Below, one piece after another: positions 10,198 through 18,385 of a stretch of DNA of 64,000 bases. Under the pieces are notes generated by a model. That model was not told the origin of the DNA. It ran no database searches and was given only the letters and a program-made list of their open reading frames with translations. Source of the DNA: Clostridiales bacterium (GTDB lineage Bacteria > Bacillota > Clostridia > Christensenellales > Aristaeellaceae); NCBI GenBank assembly GCA_012728815.1, contig JAAYEI010000043.1:1-64000 (forward strand), in the 5' to 3' direction. Both the position numbers and the translations under genes were made by a program. The stretch's first letter is position 1. Each line of letters opens with the position of its first letter.

Positions 10198-10908
10198 CTA
10201 TTTCTTTTCATCCGCCAGCGCGGCCATCAGCCCCCTCAGCTCCCGCTCGCCCAGCTGCCGCCACTCGCCCGGGCGCATGCGGCCCAGGTGGATGTTCAGC
10301 ACCCGCACGCGCCTGAGGCTGAGCACCTCATAGCCCAGGGATTCGCACATCCGGCGGATCTGGCGGTTCAGGCCCTGTACCAGGATGATGGTGAAGCGGT
10401 CCGGCCCGGTCTGGCGCAGCCGGGCGGGCAGGGTGGTCTGCCCCAGCACGGGCACGCCTGTTGCCATCCTGTGCAGAAAGTCCATGGTGAGGGGCTTGTT
10501 GACCCGCACCTGGTATTCCTTCTCGTGCCGGCCCTCATGGCGCAGGATGCGGTTGACAATGTCCCCGTCGCTGGTCATGAGCAGCAGGCCCTCGCTGTCC
10601 TTGTCCAGCCGGCCAATGGGGTAGACCCGGGCGGGGTAGCCCACATAATCCACGATGTTGTGCTTTTCCCTGGGGTCAGCGGTGGACACGATGCCCACGG
10701 GCTTGTACACCGCCAGGTAGACCTTGTCCCCCGCCGGCTCAATCTCCTGCTTGCCCACCAGCACCGTCGCGCCGGCCGGCACCCGTTCCCCCAGGATGGC
10801 CACCCGGCCGTTGATGGTCACCTGCCCCGCCGCGATCAGCCGGTCGGCCTCCCGCCGGGAGCAAAAGCCGCTGTCGGCCAGGTATTTGTTCAGGCGCCTG
10901 TCGTCCAC
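10198..10908 (-). CDS. rluF: 23S rRNA pseudouridine synthase, RluF/RsuA family
   Basis: Converts a uridine in ribosomal RNA to pseudouridine. The 236-residue protein has an N-terminal S4 RNA-binding domain (RLNKYLADSGFCSRREADRL), then the catalytic domain with YKPVGIVST, the GRLDKDSEGLLLMTSDGD motif carrying catalytic D102, KEYQVRVNKPL, and the signature GLNRQIRRMCESLGYEV followed by RRVRVLNIHLG. That last block is characteristic of the RluF subgroup (target U2604 in E. coli numbering) more than of RluB or RsuA. Monocistronic, divergent from the thioredoxin gene. Subgroup assignment is from memory of motifs. Confidence 0.9.
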   Translation of the reverse strand: MDDRRLNKYLADSGFCSRREADRLIAAGQVTINGRVAILGERVPAGATVLVGKQEIEPAGDKVYLAVYKPVGIVSTADPREKHNIVDYVGYPARVYPIGRLDKDSEGLLLMTSDGDIVNRILRHEGRHEKEYQVRVNKPLTMDFLHRMATGVPVLGQTTLPARLRQTGPDRFTIILVQGLNRQIRRMCESLGYEVLSLRRVRVLNIHLGRMRPGEWRQLGERELRGLMAALADEKK

Positions 10909-10983
10909 GCCGCCTCTCCCCCCGGGGCGGCGCCTGCATTGGCGCCGGCCTGCCCGGCCGGCTGCCCCGCGCTGCCCCGTGGC

Positions 10984-11013
10984 ATGATACCACCCGCGGC
11001 CGGCCGGCTACAA
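10984..11013 (-). promoter_or_regulatory. Candidate promoter of rluF
   Basis: On the minus strand TTGTAG, an 18-nt spacer and TATCAT, with the -10 box about 75 nt upstream of the rluF start. No better candidate lies in the gap. Confidence 0.45.
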
Positions 11014-11076
11014 GGCGCCGGGGCGGGTATATAAGCAAAACAGGCGCAAACACGCCTGATCAACCTGGAGGAAGAC

Positions 11077-11619
11077 ATGAAATCCAAGAAACTGTTGCGT
11101 ATTGTGGTGCCCCTGCTCATCCTGGCGGTGATTGGCGGCATCTATTTGTTCAAGCAGGACCAGCAGGCGCGCAAGGCGGCTGCCCAGCTGCAGCTGGCCG
11201 GAGACGCCGCCTTCGTGCTGGAGGAAACCACCTTTGACCTGGCCGCCTACCAGGCCCACCAGCTGCCCCTCATCCTGGACTTCGGCGCGGAGGACTGCGT
11301 GCCCTGCCAGCAGATGCGCCCGGCGCTGGAAGCCGCCCACGAAGACACCCTGGGCCGCGCGGTGATCAAGTTTTTTGATGTGTGGAAGCGCCCGGAGCTG
11401 GGCGCGGGCTACCCCCTGCGGGTGGTGCCCACCCAGGTTTTCTTCCTGGGTGATGGCAGCCCCTGGGTGCCCGGGGAGCAGCTGGCGCAAAGCGGGCTGA
11501 ATTTCAGCCTGTACGAGCACCGCGACAGCGGTGAGCACGCGCTCACGGTGCACGAGGGCATCCTGGATGAGGAGGACTTCCGCCTGATCCTGGCCGACAT
11601 GGGCATGCGGCATGACTGA
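11077..11619 (+). CDS. Membrane-anchored thioredoxin-like protein
   Basis: Residues 7-25 form an uncleaved membrane anchor (LRIVVPLLILAVIGGIYLF), after which a thioredoxin fold carries the redox pair in EDCVPC (C74, C77) and the cis-proline in RVVPTQVFF. The active site is on the outer face, so it would reduce or exchange disulfides of exported proteins. GGAGGAAG precedes the ATG, and a small hairpin (AGGCG/CGCCT at 11043-11057) sits in the leader. The stop overlaps the CcdA-like gene by 8 nt; together they form an electron relay from the cytoplasm to the outer surface. Confidence 0.9.
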   Translation: MKSKKLLRIVVPLLILAVIGGIYLFKQDQQARKAAAQLQLAGDAAFVLEETTFDLAAYQAHQLPLILDFGAEDCVPCQQMRPALEAAHEDTLGRAVIKFFDVWKRPELGAGYPLRVVPTQVFFLGDGSPWVPGEQLAQSGLNFSLYEHRDSGEHALTVHEGILDEEDFRLILADMGMRHD

Positions 11620-12307
11620 GTGGCTGGACATCATGGGCCGGGCCATCGGGCAGAGCCTGTGGCTGGGCCCGCTCATCGCCCTGGGGGCGGGCCTGCTCAC
11701 CTCGCTGATGCCCTGCTCGCTCACCAGCATCCCACTGGTGATCGGCTATGTGGGCAGCGCCTCCGGCGAGCAGGCCGACCGGGGGCGGGCACTGAAGCTG
11801 TCCCTCACCTTCGCCCTGGGGCTGACCCTGGTCTTCACCGCCCTGGGCGTGGTGGCGGCCAGCGCCGGGCTGCTGCTGGGCAGCTTTTCCCGCTGGGGCT
11901 ACCTGGCGCTGGGCATCCTGATGGTGCTCATGGCGCTGCAGACCTGGGAGCTGTTCACCTTCATCAAGCCCAGCCACCTGGTGGCCAAAACCAACAGGCA
12001 GGGCTATGCCGGCGCGCTGATGGCCGGCGGGCTGGCCGGGCTGTTTTCCAGCCCCTGCTCCACCCCGGTGCTCATCGCCCTGCTGGCCATGGTGGCCGGG
12101 CAAGGGCAGCTGGCCCGGGGCATCCTGCTGCTGCTGCTGTACGCGGCCGGGCACAGCCTGCTGTCCGTGCTGGCGGGCACCTCCACCGCCTTTGTGAAGC
12201 GGCTCACCCAACACCCGGGCTACGGCAGGCTGAGCCTGGTGCTGCGGGTGGTGCTGGGCAGCCTGATTTTGCTGATGGGCCTGTACCTGCTGTACCTGGC
12301 GATGTAG
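11612..12307 (+). CDS. ccdA: CcdA/DsbD-like transmembrane thiol-disulfide electron carrier
   Basis: A six-helix membrane protein of 231 residues with the paired cysteine motifs of the CcdA/DsbD beta family: MPCSLTSIPLVIGYVG (C35) and FSSPCSTPVLIALLA (C149). These cysteines shuttle electrons from cytoplasmic thioredoxin to an outside thioredoxin-like acceptor, here most likely the protein encoded immediately upstream, whose gene overlaps it by 8 nt. No cytochrome c genes are seen nearby, so a role in general extracytoplasmic thiol reduction is more likely than cytochrome maturation (inference). Confidence 0.9.
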   Translation: MTEWLDIMGRAIGQSLWLGPLIALGAGLLTSLMPCSLTSIPLVIGYVGSASGEQADRGRALKLSLTFALGLTLVFTALGVVAASAGLLLGSFSRWGYLALGILMVLMALQTWELFTFIKPSHLVAKTNRQGYAGALMAGGLAGLFSSPCSTPVLIALLAMVAGQGQLARGILLLLLYAAGHSLLSVLAGTSTAFVKRLTQHPGYGRLSLVLRVVLGSLILLMGLYLLYLAM

Positions 12308-12327
12308 GCCCCGGCCATCCAGCAAAA

Positions 12328-12357
12328 CACCCCCGCGGCCATCCGGCCGCGGGGGTG
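12328..12357. terminator. Bidirectional hairpin between ccdA and glsB-like gene
   Basis: A 13-bp perfect stem (CACCCCCGCGGCC with GGCCGCGGGGGTG) and 4-nt loop, followed by CTGTTTATCTTGTT on the plus strand and by a TTTTGCT run on the minus strand, serving both converging genes. Confidence 0.8.
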
Positions 12358-12379
12358 CTGTTTATCTTGTTGTTTACGC

Positions 12380-12634
12380 TCAGCGGTTCTTGCGGAAGCC
12401 CTTGAAGAGGGCCAGCAGCAGCACCGACCCGCCCACGGCCACCAGGAAGGAGCCCAGGTTGAAGCCGTCCACGCCGGACTTGCCGATCAGGCTCATGACC
12501 AGCCCGCCCAGCACCGCGCCGATGATGCCCACGAGGATGTTGGAGAAGATGCCCATGGAGGCGTCATGCCCGGTGATTTTGCTGGCAACCCAGCCCGCCA
12601 GCCCGCCAAAGATGATCCAGCTGATTAAACCCAT
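12380..12634 (-). CDS. GlsB/YeaQ/YmgE family small membrane protein
   Basis: An 84-residue, three-helix hydrophobic protein beginning MGLISWIIFGGLAGWVASKI, the hallmark of the transglycosylase-associated/GlsB family, with the repeated glycine pattern NILVGIIGAVLGGLV and a basic KGFRKNR end. The start chosen follows AAAGGAAA. Family members are linked to envelope stress or stationary-phase responses, but no biochemical activity is established. Confidence 0.92.
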   Translation of the reverse strand: MGLISWIIFGGLAGWVASKITGHDASMGIFSNILVGIIGAVLGGLVMSLIGKSGVDGFNLGSFLVAVGGSVLLLALFKGFRKNR

Positions 12635-12706
12635 GATGTTTCCTTTCCGCGGCACGCGGCTTCGCGGCCGTCTACCAGGAAGATACCCGCTTATTTATCC
12701 GGCGGC

Positions 12707-12735
12707 TTGCGCGACGCGGGTGCAAGCCCTATACT
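12707..12735 (+). promoter_or_regulatory. Promoter of the creatininase-family gene
   Basis: TTGCGC, 17-nt spacer, TATACT, about 60 nt before the start. One of several promoters in this window that use a TTGCGC or TTGCGG -35 box. Confidence 0.6.
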
Positions 12736-12796
12736 GGGGCGGACAACATGGCACATATGAAGACGAGGCCCGGGCAGCCGGGCAGGGAGGCTGATG

Positions 12797-13594
12797 ATGA
12801 GCGAAATGGAAATCCGGTTGATGCGGCCCCACCAACTGAAGGCGCGCATGGCGGAATGCCCGGTGGCCTATATCCCCCTGGGCGTGCTGGAGTGGCATGG
12901 GGAGCACGCCCCCTTTGGCGCGGACACCCTGCAGGCCGAGGGCATCGCCCGCGCCTGCGCCGAGCACGGGGGCGTGGTCTACCCGCCGCTGTACTACGGC
13001 CTGTTCCAGGGCCGGATGGAAACCATCCCCAGCCTGCAAACGGACATCCTGGCCTACATGGGCTGGGACAAGGCGCGCTTTGACATCACCCGCATGCTGG
13101 ATTCCCAGCATGGCGAGCGGGAAAACTATGTGCGCCTGCTGGTGCACATGCTGCAGGAGGCGGAGGCCTTCGGCTTCAAGGTGGCGGTGTTTGTGTGCGG
13201 CCACTACCCCCTGATCGACATGGCCCGCGCGGCCGTGCTGCTGTTCATGGACGCCCGCAAGTTCACAGGGCCTGACAGCATGGTTGCCTGGGCTTTCGCC
13301 GATTATATGCTGGTGCGGGACAGATACCCCAAGGCCGGCGACCACGCGGGCGTCTGGGAAACCTCCCACCTGATGCACCTGCACCCGGAGACGGTGGACC
13401 TGTCCCTGGTGAAGGAGAAGGAGGAGGACCTGATCGGCGTCATGGTGACTGACCGCTCCCCGGCCGCGTCCACGGCGCAGTTTGGGAAGGAGATCATCGA
13501 TTACGCGGTGGAGAAGGCGCTGGTTGAGGTGAAAAACCGGCTGGCGCACCCGGGGCGCTACCGCTCCCACGGCGGCGCGCTGCGGGAGGGCTGA
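12797..13594 (+). CDS. Creatininase-family amidohydrolase
   Basis: 265 residues with the family metal motif PLGVLEWHGEHAPFGADT (E, H and D ligands within about residues 30-45), then VFVCGHYPLID and WETSHLMHLHPETVDLS. Creatininase-type enzymes open small amide rings (creatinine, formamides such as MftE or FAPy deformylase substrates). The usual GGHGGN loop is changed to CGHYPL, so the substrate probably differs from creatinine. A second ATG 3 nt upstream is possible, but the GGGAGG spacing (6 nt) favours the one used. Monocistronic, with its own promoter and a convergent terminator. Confidence 0.85.
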   Translation: MSEMEIRLMRPHQLKARMAECPVAYIPLGVLEWHGEHAPFGADTLQAEGIARACAEHGGVVYPPLYYGLFQGRMETIPSLQTDILAYMGWDKARFDITRMLDSQHGERENYVRLLVHMLQEAEAFGFKVAVFVCGHYPLIDMARAAVLLFMDARKFTGPDSMVAWAFADYMLVRDRYPKAGDHAGVWETSHLMHLHPETVDLSLVKEKEEDLIGVMVTDRSPAASTAQFGKEIIDYAVEKALVEVKNRLAHPGRYRSHGGALREG

Positions 13595-13677
13595 GGCAGC
13601 GACTCAGGCACCGGCGCAGGGCCTGAACGCTTTGTCTGTTCTGAAATTTCTATATGACTGAAGGTTTCGCGGGGGCG

Positions 13678-13717
13678 CGCGGAGGGGGAGCCTGTTGAAA
13701 CAGGCTCCCCCTCCGCG
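13678..13717. terminator. Long hairpin between converging genes
   Basis: A stem of about 19 bp (CGCGGAGGGGGAGCCTGTT paired with AACAGGCTCCCCCTCCGCG, tiny loop) between the creatininase-family gene and copA. No long T-run is seen on either strand. Confidence 0.65.
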
Positions 13718-13741
13718 TCTTCTCCCGTCCTGGGCCCCGCC

Positions 13742-16198
13742 TCAGCCCCCCAGCTTCATGCGCTTGAGCCGCAGGGCGTTGAGCAGCACCGAGATGGAGC
13801 TGAAGCTCATCGCGGCGGCCGCGATCATGGGGGAGAGCAGGGGCCCGCCAAAGAGGTGGAGCAGGCCGGCGGCGATGGGGATGCCCAGCACGTTGTAGCC
13901 GAAGGCCCAGAACAGGTTCTCGCGGATGGCGCGCAGGGTGCGGCGGCTGAGCTGGATGGCGGCGCCCACGTCGTTGAGGTCGGAGTGCATGAGCACGATG
14001 TCGGCGGATTCCATGGCCACATCGGTGCCGGAGCCAATGGCGATGCCGATGTCGGCCTGCACCAGGGCGGGGGCATCGTTGATGCCGTCCCCCACCATGG
14101 CCACCCGCAAGCCCTGGGCCTGCAGGCGCTTGATTTGCTCGGCCTTGTCCCCGGGCAGCACCTCGGCGATGACCTGGCGGATGCCGGCCTGCGCCGCGAT
14201 GGCGCGGGCGGTCTTCTCGTTGTCCCCGGTGAGCATGTACACGGACAGCCCCAGATGCTCCATGGCCTGGACCGCCTTGCGGCTGCCGGGCTTGAGCACA
14301 TCGGCCACCGCGATGAGGCCCTGCATCTGACCATTTGCGGCAAAGTACATGGGCGTCTTGCCCTGTTTGGCCAGGGCGTCTGCTGGCTGTTCCAGCTCGC
14401 CCAGGGGGATGCCCTGCTCCGCCATCAGCTGGCGGTTGCCGGCCAGCACGGCCTGCCCCATGACCTGGGCCCGCAGCCCGCGGCCGGACAGCGCGGTGAA
14501 GCCGCTCACGGGGGAGAGGGCCAGGCCCCGGGCCTTGGCCTCCTGGATGATGGCCTGGCCCAGGGGGTGCTCGCTGCCGCCCTCGGCGGAGGCGGCCAGG
14601 GCCAGCAGGCTGTTGTCTGTCTGGCCTGTCACGGGCAGGATGTCGGTGACCTCGGGCTGGCCCAGGGTGAGGGTGCCTGTCTTGTCCAGCACCACGGCGT
14701 TGAGGTGGTGGGCGGTCTCCAGCGCCTCGCCGGATTTGATCAGGATGCCCTGCTGGGCGCCCTTGCCGGTGCCCACCATGATGGCGGTGGGGGTGGCCAG
14801 GCCCAGCGCGCAGGGGCAGGCGATGACCAGGACAGAGATGAAGATGGTGAGCGCGAAGGACAGGTCGCGGGTGCCGATATACCAGGCGATGCCCGCCACC
14901 AGGGCGATGGCCACCACGGTGGGCACAAAGACCCCGGACACCTTGTCCGCCAGCTTGGCGATGGGCGCCTTGCTGCCCTGGGCTTCCTCCACCAGGCGGA
15001 TGATCTGCGCGAGCGCGGTGTCATCGCCCACCTTCTGCGCGCGGAAGCGGAAGGCACCCGTGGTGTTGACGGTGGCGGCGTACACGCTGTCCCCCGGGCG
15101 CTTGTCCACCGGCAGGCTCTCACCGGTGAGCATGGCCTCGTCCACCGCGCTCTCGCCCTCCACCACCTGCCCGTCCACCGGGATGCTGTCCCCGGGGCGC
15201 ACGATGAGCAGGTCGCCAATCTGCACCTCTTCGATGGGGATCTGCTTTTCCGAGCCGTCCAGCCAAATGAGCGCGGTTTTGGGCGCCAGGCCCATGAGCT
15301 TGCGCACCGCTTCCCCGGTGCGGCCCTTGGACACCGCCTCCAGGGTTTTGCCCAGCAGGATCAGGGCGATGATGACCCCGGCGGATTCGTAGTACAGCCG
15401 GTGCACGGCGTGGTGGTCGCCCTGGTACACCTGCCAGGTGCCCACCAGGCTGTAGAGGATGGCGGAGGCGGTACCAATGGCGATGAGGCTGTCCATGTTG
15501 GGCCCGCCAGACAGCAGCGCCCGGGTGCCGGAGGTGTAGAACCTGTGGCCGGCCGCCACGATGGGCAGGGTGAGGGCCAGCTGCGCCAGCGCGAAGCGCA
15601 GCGGGTGGGTGTCAGGGTGCAGGAAGGCCGGCACCGGCAGGCCCACCATGGGGCCCATGGCCAAATAGAGCAGGGGCAGGGCAAAGGCGGCCGCGATGAT
15701 GAGCTTGCGCCACATGAGGCGGATTTCCTTCTCCTTGCGCTCGCGCTGCAGGGCCGCCTGGGAGGTCTGGCGCGCTTCCAGCGGCTCATAGCCCAGGGCG
15801 CGGACCCTGGCCCTGATGTCGCTCGCGCGCAGTTTGGCCGGGTCATAGACCAGGCTGGCTGTCTCATTGGCCAGGTTCACGCTGGCGCTTTCCATGCCCG
15901 GCAGGGCCCCCAGCACCTTCTCAATCCGGGCGGCACAGGCCGCGCAGGTCATGCCCCCAATGGGCAGGCTGAGCCGCGCGCTGGCGGTCTGTTCCCGGGC
16001 GGTATAGCCCGCGCGGGCCACCGCCGCGGCGATGTCCCCGCGGGTGAGCTCGCCTTCGTTGAAGGACACGCTCAGCTTCTCGTTGGCCAGGTTTACGCTG
16101 GCCTGGTCCATGCCCGGCAGGCGGGCGACAACTTTTTCCACCCGGGCGGCGCAGGCCGCGCAGGTCATGCCTTCAATGTCAAACACGGTGTGTGCCAT
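13742..16198 (-). CDS. copA: Copper-exporting P1B-type ATPase
   Basis: Pumps Cu(I) out of the cytoplasm. The 818-residue protein has two N-terminal heavy-metal-associated domains, each with MTCAAC (C13/C16 and C85/C88), eight predicted membrane helices, TGES in the actuator domain, the intramembrane metal motif CPC (461-463) in [13 protein letters not shown], the phosphorylation site DKTGTLT (D505), HP in SEHPLG, and [10 protein letters not shown] with the late MESADIVLM. These define subgroup 1B-1 (CopA). No copper chaperone or CsoR/CopY gene lies next to it; the divergent HxlR-type regulator is the only local candidate controller. Confidence 0.97.
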   Translation of the reverse strand: MAHTVFDIEGMTCAACAARVEKVVARLPGMDQASVNLANEKLSVSFNEGELTRGDIAAAVARAGYTAREQTASARLSLPIGGMTCAACAARIEKVLGALPGMESASVNLANETASLVYDPAKLRASDIRARVRALGYEPLEARQTSQAALQRERKEKEIRLMWRKLIIAAAFALPLLYLAMGPMVGLPVPAFLHPDTHPLRFALAQLALTLPIVAAGHRFYTSGTRALLSGGPNMDSLIAIGTASAILYSLVGTWQVYQGDHHAVHRLYYESAGVIIALILLGKTLEAVSKGRTGEAVRKLMGLAPKTALIWLDGSEKQIPIEEVQIGDLLIVRPGDSIPVDGQVVEGESAVDEAMLTGESLPVDKRPGDSVYAATVNTTGAFRFRAQKVGDDTALAQIIRLVEEAQGSKAPIAKLADKVSGVFVPTVVAIALVAGIAWYIGTRDLSFALTIFISVLVIACPCALGLATPTAIMVGTGKGAQQGILIKSGEALETAHHLNAVVLDKTGTLTLGQPEVTDILPVTGQTDNSLLALAASAEGGSEHPLGQAIIQEAKARGLALSPVSGFTALSGRGLRAQVMGQAVLAGNRQLMAEQGIPLGELEQPADALAKQGKTPMYFAANGQMQGLIAVADVLKPGSRKAVQAMEHLGLSVYMLTGDNEKTARAIAAQAGIRQVIAEVLPGDKAEQIKRLQAQGLRVAMVGDGINDAPALVQADIGIAIGSGTDVAMESADIVLMHSDLNDVGAAIQLSRRTLRAIRENLFWAFGYNVLGIPIAAGLLHLFGGPLLSPMIAAAAMSFSSISVLLNALRLKRMKLGG

Positions 16199-16246
16199 GG
16201 TGTGCTCCTTGTGGTCCCCGGGCGGGGCATCTCCCCGTCCATCCCT

Positions 16247-16274
16247 ATTTTACCCCGTACAACCCTTCTTGCAA
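16247..16274 (-). promoter_or_regulatory. copA promoter
   Basis: On the minus strand TTGCAA (16269-16274), 16-nt spacer, TAAAAT (16247-16252), about 50 nt before the copA start. The -35 hexamer is self-complementary and is also the -35 box of the divergent hxlR promoter. Confidence 0.6.
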
Positions 16275-16298
16275 GTATGCACTATAAAGTGATATACT
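16269..16298 (+). promoter_or_regulatory. hxlR promoter overlapped by an inverted-repeat operator candidate
   Basis: TTGCAA (16269-16274), 18-nt spacer, TATACT (16293-16298). The spacer and -10 box lie inside an imperfect inverted repeat, AGTAT-g-CACT-ATAA-AGTG-at-ATACT (16274-16298), similar in layout to the TACT/AGTA operators of the HxlR/DUF24 family. Binding there would block hxlR and, through the shared -35 box, probably copA. Confidence 0.6.
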
Positions 16299-16327
16299 AC
16301 CCAAAAAGAAAGTAATGGGGGAGCAGC

Positions 16328-16693
16328 ATGGACAGCAGAATCACCAAGGACCTGATCTGCCCGGTGGACGCCACCCTGCGGCTGATTGGCGGCAAGTACA
16401 AGGCGCTCATCCTGTGGCATTTGATTGCGGGCCCGCTGCGCTACGGGGAGCTGCAGCGCACGATTCCCCAGGCCACCGCCAAGATGCTGACCCAGCAGCT
16501 GCGCGAGCTGGAGCGGGACGGGCTGCTGCACCGCAAGGTCTACCCGGTGGTGCCCCCGCGGGTGGAGTATTCGCTGAGCGCCTTTGGCCGCAGCCTCAAA
16601 CCCCTGCTGGACAGCATGTACGCCTGGGGGGCGGGCTACATGAACCAGCGGGGCATCCCCATCACCTGCTCCATGGCGCGGGCGGAGGCCTGA
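16328..16693 (+). CDS. HxlR/DUF24-family winged-helix regulator, candidate thiol or metal sensor
   Basis: A 121-residue MarR-like winged-helix protein: CPVDATLRLIGGKYKALILW, then the recognition helix region KMLTQQLRELERDGLL and the wing RKVYPVVPPRVEYSLS, typical of HxlR proteins such as YodB, HypR and HxlR. It has C11 at the family's conserved redox-sensing position and a second cysteine, C114, near the C-terminus. Divergent from copA with overlapping promoters, so it may control copper export in response to thiol oxidation or copper, and itself. A GGGGGAG site precedes the ATG. The copper link is inference from position. Confidence 0.88.
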   Translation: MDSRITKDLICPVDATLRLIGGKYKALILWHLIAGPLRYGELQRTIPQATAKMLTQQLRELERDGLLHRKVYPVVPPRVEYSLSAFGRSLKPLLDSMYAWGAGYMNQRGIPITCSMARAEA

Positions 16694-17014
16694 TGGCGCA
16701 GGTGCCGCGGCTATGGGCAGTCTTTGGCCTTGACCAGCCTGATGCAGTTGTTTGACGTATAATACCAACATTCATGTCACCTAATGGCGACATGAATTTC
16801 GGCATTATTCTTGTTTTTCCCAGGCGACCAGCCTGTCAGGGAAGGCCGCCATCCTGCGTGGAAGCTTCACCGCGGCAGCCGTTTGCCCACCCCCTGACAG
16901 CCTTGCAATAACGAACTAAATCTGAGGGCCGGGCTGTGCCCGGGGCGGGCGGGGTGGACACGCGGCAACACCCCGGTTTCATTTGGGGGGCGCTTTAATG
17001 GCGCTCCCCTGGCC
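16694..17014. other. 320-nt gene-free region with structured elements
   Basis: No convincing coding sequence. It holds a perfect TATAAT (16758-16763, plus strand) with only a weak upstream box, a 9-bp hairpin ATTCATGTC/GACATGAAT (16770-16797) and a small CCGGGC/GCCCGG hairpin (16929-16943). There is also a GGGGTG/CACCCC stem (16951-16974) followed by GGTTTCATTT, and a GGGG-GCGC/GCGC-CCCC stem near 16985-17010 next to the end of cinA. It may contain the hxlR and cinA 3' ends, or a small RNA from the TATAAT site. Confidence 0.4.
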
Positions 17015-18235
17015 TTATTTGACCTGGGCTTCCGCCCGGTCCAGCAGCATCAGGCGCAGCATGTCCAGCGCCGACTGCACCGCCTGCACGCGGTAATACT
17101 CCGCGCCGCGCTCAGGCAGCGCCTGGGCGTACTGGCGGGTTTGCCCGTCCAGGGATACCGCGCAGGCGATGGCGCGCTCACGCACCTCAATCACCACGGC
17201 GCAGCCGGTGTTGAGCCGTTTGGCGGCCGCCCCGGCCAGCTGGGCGCAGGCGGCAGGGTCCTCGCAGCTGGCCGGGCCCATGTGCAGCAGGTTGGCCAGC
17301 GCCTGGATGGTGGGGGCGGACAGGCAGACGCCGCAGACCTGATGGGCCTGTTCGGTGCGCTGCAGGCGCTGGGCGGCCAGGCCGCCGCTGCCCGCCTCCA
17401 GGAAGCTGGCCGTGAACCCTTGCGCCAGCAGCAGCTCCGCGATGACGCTCTCCAGGTTGTCCACATCCACCCCATAGGCGTGGCGACCCAGGCGCTGCTT
17501 GATTTCCTCGATGACCGGCCCGGTCAGCTGGTCGGCCTCCTCCCGGTTGCGGGCGCGGGCGGTCACCCGCACCATGGCCTCGCCGTCCTTGGCGTAGGGG
17601 GCCAGGGTGGGGTTGGTGCCCTGGTCAATCAGGTCGCCCAGCATCTCGGCCATGCGCGACTCGCCCAGGGAGACCACCCGCACCGCGCGGGAGTAGAGCC
17701 CGCCGTCTGAAAACTGCCTGAGGAAGGGCAGCACCAGGTTGTCAAGCATCGGGCGCATCTCCCGGGGCGGGCCGGGCATCAGCGCAGCAATGTGGCCCTG
17801 CTTGCCAAAGATCAGGCAGCCCGGGGCGGTGCCCTGGGGGTTTTTCAGCAGCTGGCCATCCCGGGGCATCAGCGCCTGCTTCTCATTGCTGATGGGCATA
17901 GGGCGCTTGGTGAGGGCATAGAAGGCGCGGATGTCATCCAGCGCCTGCTCATCCAACACCAGCTCGGTGCCCAGGCAGCGGGCCACCACCTCCTTGGTGA
18001 TGTCATCGCTGGTGGGGCCAAGGCCCCCGGTGAACAGCAGGATGTCCGCCCGCGACATGGCCGCGCGCACCGCCTGCTCCAGGCGGTTCTCGTTGTCGCC
18101 CACCACGGTCTGCACGTACAGGTCCAGCCCCAGGTCAGACAGGCCCCGGGCGATATATTGGGCGTTGGTGTTGGTGATGTCCCCCAGCAGCAGCTCGGTG
18201 CCCACACAGATGATTTCGCAGCGCTTCCTGGCCAT
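17015..18235 (-). CDS. cinA: CinA-family protein (MoaB-like domain, degenerate PncC domain)
   Basis: 406 residues. The N-terminal molybdopterin-binding-like (COG1058) domain is well preserved: EIICVGTELLLGDITNTNA, LLFTGGLGPTSDDITKEVVA, MPGPPREM. In family members this domain hydrolyses ADP-ribose and related nucleotides. The C-terminal domain aligns with nicotinamide-mononucleotide deamidase, but the usual ESCTGG segment reads EAGSGG and little of the rest is conserved, so deamidase activity is doubtful. An ATG 21 nt upstream with AAAGGAG is possible; a TATAAT box only 12 nt from it would leave no leader, so the inner ATG (after GGAAGGGGG) is used. Confidence 0.88.
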   Translation of the reverse strand: MARKRCEIICVGTELLLGDITNTNAQYIARGLSDLGLDLYVQTVVGDNENRLEQAVRAAMSRADILLFTGGLGPTSDDITKEVVARCLGTELVLDEQALDDIRAFYALTKRPMPISNEKQALMPRDGQLLKNPQGTAPGCLIFGKQGHIAALMPGPPREMRPMLDNLVLPFLRQFSDGGLYSRAVRVVSLGESRMAEMLGDLIDQGTNPTLAPYAKDGEAMVRVTARARNREEADQLTGPVIEEIKQRLGRHAYGVDVDNLESVIAELLLAQGFTASFLEAGSGGLAAQRLQRTEQAHQVCGVCLSAPTIQALANLLHMGPASCEDPAACAQLAGAAAKRLNTGCAVVIEVRERAIACAVSLDGQTRQYAQALPERGAEYYRVQAVQSALDMLRLMLLDRAEAQVK

Positions 18236-18267
18236 ACCCTGGCCCCCTTCCTTCATTGCACTCCTTT

Positions 18268-18284
18268 GATTATACCTGTTTCAC
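18268..18284 (-). promoter_or_regulatory. cinA promoter element shared with ychF
   Basis: On the minus strand this reads GTGAAACAGGTATAATC, with a perfect TATAAT -10 box. The same 17 bases occur at 45413-45429 upstream of ychF. No good -35 hexamer is found here at 17-18 nt. Confidence 0.5.
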
Positions 18285-18385
18285 GCGGCATGAGCGCTGG
18301 GCCGCCTGAACAGGGGTCATCCCCTCATGCCGGCGCTGCAAAACCGCGCCCCATGAAGCGGCGCGGCTTGCAGGATGGCGGGGCG

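Noticed and set aside
13856..16315. An 819-codon open frame antisense to copA, and similar long frames opposite other genes (for example 17792-20128 and 5725-7305)
   Set aside because: These are side effects of high G+C codon use: stops are rare on the opposite strand. The translations are Gly/Ala/His/Gln-rich without any domain, while the copA, cinA and permease frames carry full sets of family motifs.
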